Positions 1-6,818 of a stretch of DNA of 28,628 nucleotides are shown here, in pieces (positions within the stretch are counted from its first letter, which is position 1; the number at the start of each line of letters is the position of its first letter). Both the position numbers and the translations under genes were made by a program. The DNA comes from Bacillota bacterium. GTDB lineage: Bacteria > Bacillota > Clostridia > Oscillospirales > Acutalibacteraceae. The notes under the pieces were generated by a model. That model made no database searches, was not told the origin of the DNA, and was given only the letters and a program-made list of their open reading frames with translations. The DNA is taken from contig JAEZFF010000074.1 of the NCBI GenBank assembly GCA_023417635.1, positions 1-28,628 on the forward strand. The letters run 5' to 3'.

Positions 1-640
1 ACGGCGGGCTTGCAAAGTGAACGGCCGTCAGTTCCACACCGCGCCGCGCCATCATCCAGGCTGCAACCGGGCTGTCGATTCCGCCGCTGATGAGGATGGC
101 GGCTTTTCCGCCTGTGCCTACGGGGATTCCGCCTGCGCCGCGTTTTGCGTTGCCGTGAACATATGCGGCAAAGTCACGGATTTCTACCCGAACGGTAAAT
201 TCCGGATTCTTTACGTCAACGTGCAGGTTCGGAAACTTTTGCAGCAGGAATCCACCCACCTGAGCACAGATTTCAGGGGACTTGAGCGGAAATTTTTTGT
301 CGGCGCGCTTGCACTCTACCTTGAAAGTCTTTGCAGAGGAAAGGTCCTTTTTCAGGTATTTTACCGCACCGTCGCACACAGCGGAAATATCTTTGCTGAT
401 TTCGCAGGCGCGCGAGTAGGCGGCAATCCCGAAGACTTTGGAGATGCAGTCTTCCGCGTCGTCCAAGTCGGCGCCGTCACGCGGTGTAACGTATACGGTT
501 GACTGCAGTTCACGCACATCAAAGCCGCCCAGCCGCCCAATGCGCCTGCGGATATTTTTCAGCAGAATATCTTCGAAGGCGTGGCGGTTCAGCCCTTTCA
601 GCACGACTTCGCCCAGTTTTACCAGAATAACTTCTTTCAT
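1..640 (-). CDS. thiI: tRNA 4-thiouridine synthase ThiI (C-terminus cut by window edge)
   Basis: ThiI adenylates U8 of tRNA and transfers sulfur, relayed from a cysteine desulfurase, to make 4-thiouridine; in many bacteria it also feeds thiazole synthesis. I translated this partial frame by hand: 213 residues are visible. Residues 1 to about 165 fit the N-terminal ferredoxin-like and THUMP domains. The PP-loop ATP-binding motif SGGIDSP lies at about 185-191, which fixes the family. The rest, including any rhodanese-like tail, lies beyond base 1. The ATG at 638-640 has a strong AAAGGAG site 5 nt upstream. It begins 14 nt after the stop of the cysteine desulfurase, so the two are almost certainly co-transcribed, matching donor and acceptor roles. 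Family assignment is secure; completeness cannot be judged. Confidence 0.95.
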   Translation of the reverse strand, partial: MKEVILVKLGEVVLKGLNRHAFEDILLKNIRRRIGRLGGFDVRELQSTVYVTPRDGADLDDAEDCISKVFGIAAYSRACEISKDISAVCDGAVKYLKKDLSSAKTFKVECKRADKKFPLKSPEICAQVGGFLLQKFPNLHVDVKNPEFTVRVEIRDFAAYVHGNAKRGAGGIPVGTGGKAAILISGGIDSPVAAWMMARRGVELTAVHFASPP

Positions 641-654
641 CGTTTCTCCTTTAG

Positions 655-1794
655 TTAAAGCGGACGTTTCGTGAGAGCGGCAAGGCCGTCGCGGAGGGCA
701 TCGAGGAAAACGGCGGCTTCTTCTTTCGTATTGTACCGGCAGAAGCTCAGCCGCAGGGCGGAAGCAATCCGTTCGTGCGGAAGGCCCATGGCTTTCAGCA
801 CATGGCTTTCGCGCCCTTTGGAGCAGGCGGAGCCGGAAGAAACAAAAATATTGCGGTCAGAAAGAAAATGCAGCATGGTTTCAGCGCGTACGCCCGGCAT
901 GGAAAAGTTCAGAATATAAGGCAGGCCGTCTTCCGGCGAGTTAATCGTTACGCCGTCAATCTTGGAAAGGCCTTCGCGGCAAAAACTGTTCAGTTTCCGC
1001 ATGGCGGCCATTTCTTTTTCGAGATCCGGCAGTGCTTTTACAGCGGCTCCAAAACCGGCAATCAGCGGCATACTTTCGGTGCCGGGGCGCATATCGTGTT
1101 CCTGCCCGCCGCCGTAGGTCAGCGGCTCAATATGTACGCCTTTGCGCACATAAAGCATACCAATGCCTTTTGGCCCGTGAATTTTATGCGCGCTGGCGCT
1201 CATCAGGTCGGCACGCAGCCTGCGCACGCGCAGAGGCAGTTTGCCGAAAGCCTGTACGGCGTCAATGTGCAGCAGGGCAGGCGCTTTTTTTTCTTCAATC
1301 GCGTCGGCTGCTGCCTCTACGGGCAGAATGCTGCCGACTTCGTTGTTGACACGCATCATGCTGACCAGGATGGTTTCCGGCGTAATGGCGTCGTGTACCT
1401 GCTGCGGGTCAATATGCCCCCACACGTCCGGTTTCAGCGTCACAACTTCGAAGCCTTCCCGTTCCAGCTGCTTTGCGGTTTTCAGCACAGATGGATGCTC
1501 AATCTGCGTTGTTACAATGCGGTTTCCGCGTTTTTTGCCAGCTCTGGCCGCACCGAAAAGCGAAATATTGTTACTTTCGGTTCCACCCGAGGTGAAATAA
1601 ATTTCCTCATCTTTGGCGCCGAGGAGCGAAGCCACGGCTTCCCGTGCAGAGCGCAGCTCCTGTTCGGCCCGAAAGCCCATGGAATGCAGAGAAGAAGGGT
1701 TGCCGTAGTTCTGCGTCATCATTTCTACGGCTTTTTGCGCCGCCTCGGGGCAGGCGCGGGTTGTGGAAGAATTATCAAAATAAATTTCAGTCAA
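655..1794 (-). CDS. nifS: Cysteine desulfurase, NifS/IscS type
   Basis: PLP-dependent class V aminotransferase-fold enzyme that removes sulfur from cysteine and holds it as a persulfide for ThiI or Fe-S assembly. The 379 residues match the usual size. The N-terminal IYFDNSSTT matches the family start; the PLP lysine is Lys204 in SAHKIHGPKG; the persulfide cysteine is Cys324 in SSGSACSKG. The short loop around that cysteine resembles the NifS/ThiI-partner group. The start is TTG (1792-1794), supported by GGAGG ten bases upstream. thiI follows 14 nt downstream, so the physiological role is probably sulfur donation to ThiI; a general Fe-S role is possible, but no scaffold gene (iscU/nifU) or CymR/IscR regulator is nearby. 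Confidence 0.95.
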   Translation of the reverse strand: MTEIYFDNSSTTRACPEAAQKAVEMMTQNYGNPSSLHSMGFRAEQELRSAREAVASLLGAKDEEIYFTSGGTESNNISLFGAARAGKKRGNRIVTTQIEHPSVLKTAKQLEREGFEVVTLKPDVWGHIDPQQVHDAITPETILVSMMRVNNEVGSILPVEAAADAIEEKKAPALLHIDAVQAFGKLPLRVRRLRADLMSASAHKIHGPKGIGMLYVRKGVHIEPLTYGGGQEHDMRPGTESMPLIAGFGAAVKALPDLEKEMAAMRKLNSFCREGLSKIDGVTINSPEDGLPYILNFSMPGVRAETMLHFLSDRNIFVSSGSACSKGRESHVLKAMGLPHERIASALRLSFCRYNTKEEAAVFLDALRDGLAALTKRPL

Positions 1795-1828
1795 AAGCGT
1801 ATTACCTCCGAAAGAATTACTTCTGATT

Positions 1829-1857
1829 ATTATACACCATTCAAGGGCAGTATGAAA
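1829..1857 (-). promoter_or_regulatory. Probable sigma-A promoter of nifS-thiI
   Basis: On the minus strand a perfect -10 TATAAT lies at 1829-1834, about 35 nt upstream of the TTG start of nifS. The matching -35 at 17 nt spacing (TTTCAT, 1852-1857) is poor, so the promoter may rely on an activator or be weak. Inferred from sequence only. Confidence 0.5.
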
Positions 1858-1887
1858 AGAGCAGGTTTGAAAAGTTGCGAAAACTGC

Positions 1888-1916
1888 TTGACAAAATTTT
1901 AACTAACGACTATGAT
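1888..1916 (+). promoter_or_regulatory. Near-consensus sigma-A promoter for a non-coding transcript
   Basis: Perfect -35 TTGACA (1888-1893), a 17-nt spacer and -10 TATGAT (1911-1916). This is one of the two best promoter matches in the window. No convincing reading frame follows, so it most likely drives the structured RNA starting near 1922. Confidence 0.8.
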
Positions 1917-1921
1917 AGACA

Positions 1922-2190
1922 GTAACAAAACGGGAAGGGACATCCGGCGGCTGACGAAGAAGGAGAAAGAAGTACGTGACAGGTTCGCGTGCAAAATGGC
2001 GCTCCTCCGCTCCGCACGGAGCTTTCTCTGGCAGATTTGCGGCCGCGGCGCCGCACCCGGGTTTCGGCAGGAAACTGCGCGGAACCCACTACTGCTACGA
2101 TACAAAAAACCGCATTCCGGGTATTTAGTCATTTTCTGTGGGTTCGCCGCGTCTGCAGAAAGGGGCTTGACCCGGGGTGCGGCTTTTTTA
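1922..2190 (+). ncRNA. Putative structured non-coding RNA of about 270 nt, family not identified
   Basis: The stretch between nifS and the ABC importer lacks a credible gene. A near-consensus promoter points into it, and it ends with a 13-bp stem (2110-2122 with 2170-2182, two G-U pairs) followed by six T. Between them are: a 7-bp hairpin 1972-1978/1986-1992 with a 7-nt loop; an enclosing helix 1963-1969/2022-2028; a short hairpin with a GCAC loop around 2009-2022; a hairpin 2038-2042/2051-2055; and a 12-bp stem 2059-2070/2075-2087 with a GAAA tetraloop and one bulged G at 2079. CGGCG at 1945-1949 can pair with CGCCG at 2145-2149, which would be a pseudoknot with the terminal stem. I do not see hallmark sequences of RNase P RNA, tmRNA or SRP RNA. 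6S RNA (found close to a cysteine desulfurase gene in Bacillus) and the raiA-motif RNA are candidates I cannot confirm. Confidence 0.6.
2110..2189 (+). terminator. Rho-independent terminator closing the structured RNA
   Basis: CCGCATTCCGGGT (2110-2122) is fully complementary, allowing G-U, to ACCCGGGGTGCGG (2170-2182), and T6 follows at 2184-2189. The 47-nt enclosed segment is unusually long for a simple terminator, so this stem may also be part of the RNA fold. Confidence 0.6.
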
Positions 2191-2377
2191 TCGGTATGAG
2201 CTTTTCTGTGGCTGTGTCTTATTGTTAAAGCCTGTTTTTGTTTGCCGGCAGCAAATGTATGACTTTAGCCCCGACGGGGGAAAAATACGTCTTGAAAAAT
2301 TGTAAAAGCCGCAGCATGGAAAAGCACATGGAACGCTTCTGCCCGCTTTGTAAATCTTTGCGTAAAAGGAGATCCCC

Positions 2378-3916
2378 ATGAAAAACCGTTTTTTCAAACG
2401 CATATTGTCCGGTGCAGCAGCCGCTGCCGTTTTGTTTTCTTTCGCGGCCTGCTCTTCCGGTGCCGGAACATCTTCTGCTGTACATTCATCGTCTTCTGCA
2501 GGCGGCAGCAGCTTCGTCTACGGTATTCAGACGCAGCCGAGCAGCCTTGACCCTTATGTTTCTGCTTCGGCGGACACGCGCGTCATCCTGTTCAATATTT
2601 TTGAAGGACTTGTAAAGCCCGACAAAGATGGCAGCCTGAAACCAGCTGTAGCGGAAAGCTTTTCGGTTTCCGCCGATGCGCTTACTTACACATTTCAGCT
2701 CCGAAAAGGCGTGAAATTCCATAACGGCAAAACAGTTAGCGCTGAAGATGTAAAATACTCTCTGGAAACTGCCGCGGGCATGACCGGCGGTAAAACGCCG
2801 GATACCAACCTGAAAAACATTCAGTCGGTAGAAGCAGATGGAGCTTCTACTGTAAAGGTTCATTTGAAAACACCGGATTACGATTTTCTGCCGAATCTTA
2901 CCGTTGCCATTACGCCAAAGGGATATACGAAGCAGGAATCGCATCCGATTGGCACGGGGCCGTACTGCTTTGAGTCTTACACACCGCAGCAGTCGCTTGT
3001 ACTGAAAAAGAATAAAGATTATTGGCAGAAGGGATTGCCGTACCTTGACACTGTCACATTCAAACTGGAGTCAGACTCCAACGCGTTGCTGACGGACCTG
3101 CAGGGCGGCAGTGTAGACGGTGCATCCATTGCGAATAACGTGGCTTCACAACTTGGCGGCGGATTTAACATTATCCCTTCAAACTCCAACTCGGTGCAGA
3201 TGCTTGCACTCAACAATAAAGAAAAGCCGTTTGACAAAGTTGAAGTGCGGCAGGCGGTAAGCTATGCCACCGATGCGGATGCAATTATCCAGACGGTCAA
3301 CCTTGGCAAAGGAGTGCGCTGCGGCACACCGGTCATTCCCGGCCTCAAAAAATACTGCGACACATCGCTTGTGAATGCCTACCCGCACAATGTGGCAAAA
3401 GCAAAAGAACTGCTGAAACAGGCAGGCTACCCGAAGGGGTTTTCCATGACGATTACGGTTCCATCCAACTACACCGTTCATGTAGACACGGCGCAGGTGC
3501 TTGTGAACCAGCTGAAAGAAGTTGGCATCCGGGTACAGATCAAACAGGTGGACTTTGCCACCTGGCTCAGTAAAGTCTACCAAAACCGTGAGTACCAGAG
3601 CACCATTGTTTCGGTCGACGGCCCCACGCTTTCGCCCAAAAGTTACCTTAGCCGCTATGTGAGCGGGGACCAGAAGAACTTTGTGAATTATTCCAGTGCG
3701 GCTTACGACAGCATTTATAAGAAAGCTGCGGCTGCAAAGGATGAAGCGAAGCGCGTGGAACTTTATAAGCTGGCTCAGCAGCAGATTTCAAAAGATGCCG
3801 CGAGCGTGTACCTTGAGGATATTTCAAACCTGAATGCCTTCCGCACCGGCATTACAGGCTATACGGCTTACCCACTGTATGTATTTGACGCTTCAACGAT
3901 TCGCCGCGCAGGCTAA
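2378..3916 (+). CDS. Peptide/nickel-type ABC transporter substrate-binding lipoprotein
   Basis: Family 5 extracellular solute-binding protein (SBP_bac_5), 512 residues, the usual size for DppA/OppA/NikA relatives. The N-terminus has basic residues, a hydrophobic stretch and a lipobox ending FAAC, so Cys25 is probably lipidated and anchors the protein outside the membrane; a Ser/Gly-rich tether follows. The family signature region is clear: YGIQTQPSSLDPY near residue 48, then TYTFQLRKGVKFHNGK and AEDVKYSLE. The ATG at 2378 has AAGGAG 6 nt upstream. Two permease genes follow at short spacing (27 and 16 nt). The substrate (dipeptide, oligopeptide, nickel chelate or other) cannot be decided from this sequence. 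No promoter in the leader is strong enough to call. Confidence 0.92.
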   Translation: MKNRFFKRILSGAAAAAVLFSFAACSSGAGTSSAVHSSSSAGGSSFVYGIQTQPSSLDPYVSASADTRVILFNIFEGLVKPDKDGSLKPAVAESFSVSADALTYTFQLRKGVKFHNGKTVSAEDVKYSLETAAGMTGGKTPDTNLKNIQSVEADGASTVKVHLKTPDYDFLPNLTVAITPKGYTKQESHPIGTGPYCFESYTPQQSLVLKKNKDYWQKGLPYLDTVTFKLESDSNALLTDLQGGSVDGASIANNVASQLGGGFNIIPSNSNSVQMLALNNKEKPFDKVEVRQAVSYATDADAIIQTVNLGKGVRCGTPVIPGLKKYCDTSLVNAYPHNVAKAKELLKQAGYPKGFSMTITVPSNYTVHVDTAQVLVNQLKEVGIRVQIKQVDFATWLSKVYQNREYQSTIVSVDGPTLSPKSYLSRYVSGDQKNFVNYSSAAYDSIYKKAAAAKDEAKRVELYKLAQQQISKDAASVYLEDISNLNAFRTGITGYTAYPLYVFDASTIRRAG

Positions 3917-3943
3917 AGAAATCTTTGCGGGAAAGGGAAACAG

Positions 3944-4888
3944 ATGAAATACATTGCACGAAAATTTGCGGCCCTCCTGCTTACGATGGTGCTTGTTTCC
4001 ATACTGGCGTTTGTGGCGTTCAACCTGATACCCGGTGACCCGGCGCAGATGATACTCGGTACGGAAGCAACGCCGGAAAGCATTGCGGCGCTGCACGCGA
4101 AACTGGGGCTTGACCAGAGTTTGCCGCAGCGGTATTTTTCCTGGCTGGGCGGCCTGCTTCACGGCGATATGGGCACTTCGCTGCAGTATTCGCAGCCGGT
4201 CGCTTCGCTCCTTTTTTCGCGGCTGCCGGTTACGGCGTGCCTTGCGGGGCTTTCGCTGATTTTCATTGTTGCCCTTTCGTTCCCGGCGGGTGTGTTTGCC
4301 GCAAAATGGCACGGCACACTCCCCGGCCACCTAATGGATGCCGTTACCATGCTGAACCTTACGCTGCCGGGCTTTTTCTTCGGTGTGCTGTTTATCTGGA
4401 TTTTCGGTATTCTGCTGCATTGTTTTGTCCCCGGCGCCTACATCGATTACCGGCAGAATTTTGGCGGGTTTCTGCGCTACCTGATTTTCCCGGCTTTGGC
4501 TGTTGCACTGCCGAACATCGCTTCCACGGCAAAATTTCTACGAAATGCCATTTTGGCAGAGCGGAACAGCGCGTATGCCGTGACCGCCCGCAGCAAGGGT
4601 CTTTCGGAAAGTGCTGTTCTGCGGCGGCATGTGCTGAAAAATGCAGCGGTTCCGGCTGTAACGCTTCTTGGCATGACGGTAGCGGAAATATTCTCAGGAA
4701 GTATTATTATTGAACAGGTTTTCAGCCTTCCGGGTGTCGGCAGGCTTTTAATTTCAGCGGTTTCCACACGGGATTTTCCAATGCTGGAGTCGCTGGTCGT
4801 TTACATTGCGCTTCTTGTTACCATTGCAAATTTTGTCGCAGACCTGGTGATACGCCGGATTGACCCGAGAATGAGGCAGAAAGCATGA
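3944..4888 (+). CDS. ABC transporter permease, DppB/OppB family
   Basis: First membrane subunit of the importer, 314 residues, with about six membrane segments. The N-terminal segment ends in FNLIPGDPAQMILG, a hallmark of the OppB_TM_N region. The cytoplasmic EAA-type loop, which contacts the ATPase, is visible around SAYAVTARSKGLSESAVLRRHVLKNA. The C-terminal DPRMR is typical of the B permeases. Start ATG at 3944 with AAAGGG upstream. Sits between the binding-protein gene and the second permease in one apparent operon. Family certain; substrate unknown. Confidence 0.93.
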   Translation: MKYIARKFAALLLTMVLVSILAFVAFNLIPGDPAQMILGTEATPESIAALHAKLGLDQSLPQRYFSWLGGLLHGDMGTSLQYSQPVASLLFSRLPVTACLAGLSLIFIVALSFPAGVFAAKWHGTLPGHLMDAVTMLNLTLPGFFFGVLFIWIFGILLHCFVPGAYIDYRQNFGGFLRYLIFPALAVALPNIASTAKFLRNAILAERNSAYAVTARSKGLSESAVLRRHVLKNAAVPAVTLLGMTVAEIFSGSIIIEQVFSLPGVGRLLISAVSTRDFPMLESLVVYIALLVTIANFVADLVIRRIDPRMRQKA

Positions 4889-4904
4889 AAGGAATCTTCA
4901 GAGA

Positions 4905-5699
4905 ATGAGGGATGAACAGAAATTTCGGTTTCGGCTTGGCCTCGCCCTGATGTGTGCCGTTAGCCTGTTGGCTCTTGTGAGCCTGATTTACACACCGCAT
5001 GACCCTTATGCCATGGATTCTGCACGGCGCTTTCTTCCGCCGAGTCTGCAGCATCTTTTTGGAACGGATCAGTTTGGGCGCGACAATTTCAGCCGTGCCG
5101 TAACAGGCACACGTTATTCGCTTTTTGTGGCGGTTTCCACCGTAGCGCTGAGCGGAACGATTGGGGTTTCCATCGGGCTGTTCATCGGCTATGCGGGCGG
5201 TGCGGCGGAAGCCATCGTCATGCGCCTTACGGATGCGCTGGCGTCTTTCCCCGGAATTTTAATGGCCCTTGTTGCCGTTACGGTCTGTGGCGGCGGAAAG
5301 TACACCATCATTCCGGCGCTGGCTGTAGCTTTTCTGCCAAGCTACATCCGCATTGCGCGCAGCGGAGCACAGCAGTGCGCGCGGCGCGAATTTATAGAAG
5401 CCGCGCGTACCTGCGGTGTTTCCACAGGGCGCATCCTGTTTCGTCATATTCTGCCGAACCTTCTGCCGTCGATTGTTCCCGCACTTGTAATCGGCCTTTC
5501 CAACGCCATTTTGGCGGAATCTGGAATGAGCTACCTTGGCCTTGGCATACAGCCGCCGACTCCAAGCTGGGGCCGTATGCTTGCCGAAGGGCAGGTCTTT
5601 CTGCTGAAAGCCCCGTGGGAATCCATCTCCGCCGGGCTGATGATTTTTGTTACAGTGCTTGGGTTCCATAATTTCGGCGACGGCCTTTCGCAGAAATAA
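4905..5699 (+). CDS. ABC transporter permease, DppC/OppC/NikC family
   Basis: Second membrane subunit, 264 residues, slightly short because the usual C-terminal tail after GDGL is nearly absent. The conserved motifs GTDQFGRDNFSRAVTG (near residue 50), the EAA loop REFIEAARTCGVSTGRILFRHILPN and SYLGLGIQPPTPSWGRML are all present. The ATG at 4905 has AAAGGA 11 nt upstream. A strong terminator follows directly, so no ATPase gene belongs to this operon; DppD/DppF-like subunits must be encoded elsewhere or shared with another importer. Confidence 0.93.
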   Translation: MRDEQKFRFRLGLALMCAVSLLALVSLIYTPHDPYAMDSARRFLPPSLQHLFGTDQFGRDNFSRAVTGTRYSLFVAVSTVALSGTIGVSIGLFIGYAGGAAEAIVMRLTDALASFPGILMALVAVTVCGGGKYTIIPALAVAFLPSYIRIARSGAQQCARREFIEAARTCGVSTGRILFRHILPNLLPSIVPALVIGLSNAILAESGMSYLGLGIQPPTPSWGRMLAEGQVFLLKAPWESISAGLMIFVTVLGFHNFGDGLSQK

Positions 5700-5704
5700 G
5701 ACAG

Positions 5705-5744
5705 AAAAAGCCCAGCCGCTTTTTAAAAAACGGCTGGGCTTTTT
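5705..5744. terminator. Bidirectional terminator between importer and DUF2752 gene
   Basis: Perfect 14-bp inverted repeat AAAAAGCCCAGCCG (5705-5718) and its complement (5731-5744), A/T tracts on both sides. It ends the plus-strand importer operon and the minus-strand TM2/DUF2752 operon, which converge here. Confidence 0.9.
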
Positions 5745-5749
5745 GCAGT

Positions 5750-6121
5750 TTAAAGAAAAGGAAGCTGACCGAGGTTCCACATTCGAAGGCGCACGGCGTA
5801 AAAGACAGCGACGCTGAGCAGCAAAAGTGCCAAAAAAACAGCGTTTAGCCGCCGATGCTTTCCAAAAGGGCGGCCTCCGGAAAGAATCAGCCAGTACAGA
5901 AAACCGGCTGAAAAAATGAGTGGATTATAGACCCATGCGCCGTAAAAATCACCGGCTAAAAGAGAACGAAAAGCCCGCGTCATGCCGCAGCCCGGGCACG
6001 GGATGTGAAAAGCCTGCCGAAAAAGGCAGGCTGGGTGCAGCAAAACCGTGAGAAAGCCTGCCGCAGTGAGCAGAACGACTGCAAAAATTCGCAGCCGGTA
6101 TTTTTTTAAAAATGAAATCAT
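5750..6121 (-). CDS. DUF2752 small membrane protein
   Basis: 123-residue, mostly hydrophobic protein with about three predicted membrane segments. The motif CPGCGMTRA near residues 40-48, preceded by FHIP, is the signature of the DUF2752 family, whose biochemical function is unknown; the paired cysteines could bind metal or form a disulfide. The ATG at 6121 has no convincing ribosome site, which suggests translational coupling or a low translation rate. It lies 46 nt downstream of the TM2 zinc-ribbon gene in the same orientation and ends against the bidirectional terminator, so the two form an operon. No other function is suggested by the sequence. Confidence 0.85.
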   Translation of the reverse strand: MISFLKKYRLRIFAVVLLTAAGFLTVLLHPACLFRQAFHIPCPGCGMTRAFRSLLAGDFYGAWVYNPLIFSAGFLYWLILSGGRPFGKHRRLNAVFLALLLLSVAVFYAVRLRMWNLGQLPFL

Positions 6122-6167
6122 ATATTTTATATGAAAAAGGACAACCCATGTGGGATGCCTTCTTATG

Positions 6168-6719
6168 TCAGTCTTTCAGCGGGATGCCGCGTGCGTCAAC
6201 ACAAATGGAGCCGGTGAGAATCATAATTCCTTCTACAAATCCCCAAATGCCGGAAACCACGGCGCCGAACCCGCAGGTGCAGATTGTAATCAGAAGCTGG
6301 GCTACGGCTTTACCCGTGTAGCCAAGGTAAAAGTTGTGAATCCCAAGGCTGCCCAGAAAAATTCCGAGAAGCCCTGCAGCCATTTTGGATTTTTGGTCCG
6401 GATAAAAAGGCTGCTGCTGGTATGGTGGCTGCCGATAAGTGGGAGGCTGCTGGTAAGTCTGCTGTGGTTGTTGATAGGGGGGTTGTTGGTATGGTGGCTG
6501 TTGCGGTTGCTGCGGTTGTGGCTGCGGCTGCTGCGGAGCTTCATCCGCCGAAGCCGAATAAGTAGGTACATAGCCACAGTTGGGGCAAATGGAAGAACCG
6601 GGTGCAGATGGCGCCCCGCAGTTGGGGCAGAACTGGCTTCCGGTTCCGACCGGCGTACCACAGTTTGGACAGTGGCTGGCGCCTTCCGGAAGTTGATTCC
6701 CACAGTTACGGCAAAACAT
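6168..6719 (-). CDS. Zinc-ribbon and TM2-domain membrane protein
   Basis: 183 residues in three parts. Residues 1-49 carry four CxxC knuckles (Cys3/6, 17/20, 31/34, 45/48) at a strict 14-residue spacing, forming two zinc ribbons. Residues about 62-108 are a Gln/Pro/Tyr-rich, likely disordered linker. Residues about 111-177 are a TM2 domain with two membrane helices and the GIHNFYLGY motif. The ribbons and linker should face the cytoplasm. Function is unknown; such proteins are common in Clostridia and often thought to be membrane scaffolds or sensors, which is inference. ATG at 6719 with AGGGAGG 7 nt upstream. A good promoter lies just upstream and the DUF2752 gene follows 46 nt downstream. 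Confidence 0.9.
   Translation of the reverse strand: MFCRNCGNQLPEGASHCPNCGTPVGTGSQFCPNCGAPSAPGSSICPNCGYVPTYSASADEAPQQPQPQPQQPQQPPYQQPPYQQPQQTYQQPPTYRQPPYQQQPFYPDQKSKMAAGLLGIFLGSLGIHNFYLGYTGKAVAQLLITICTCGFGAVVSGIWGFVEGIMILTGSICVDARGIPLKD
6396..6536 (-). repeat. Low-complexity Gln/Pro/Tyr-rich coding tract
   Basis: Encodes residues about 62-108 of the TM2 protein, made of repeated QQPPYQQP-like units built from CAG/CAA and CCA/CCG/CCC codons. Such tracts are prone to slippage and length variation between strains. Confidence 0.75.
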
Positions 6720-6770
6720 AGAGCAGCCTCCCTAAAATTTAATTATTTTTAATAGAGCATACTAAAAGAT

Positions 6771-6799
6771 ACTTTATCATATTCAGTTTCCACTGTCAA
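6771..6799 (-). promoter_or_regulatory. Sigma-A promoter of the TM2-DUF2752 operon
   Basis: On the minus strand: perfect -35 TTGACA (6794-6799), 17-nt spacer, -10 TAAAGT (6771-6776), about 50 nt upstream of the TM2 gene start and about 20 nt beyond the stop codon of the glycosyltransferase gene. No terminator is visible between the two operons, so some read-through is possible. Confidence 0.7.
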
Positions 6800-6818
6800 A
6801 TTTACTGAACCGGTTGTT

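Noticed and set aside
775..1902. 375-residue frame antisense to nifS
   Set aside because: A shadow of the well-supported nifS frame; no family motifs and no ribosome site.
1912..2199. 95-residue plus-strand frame between nifS and the ABC importer
   Set aside because: It starts within the -10 region of the promoter, has no ribosome site, looks like no protein family and runs through hairpins and a terminator; an RNA gene explains the region better.
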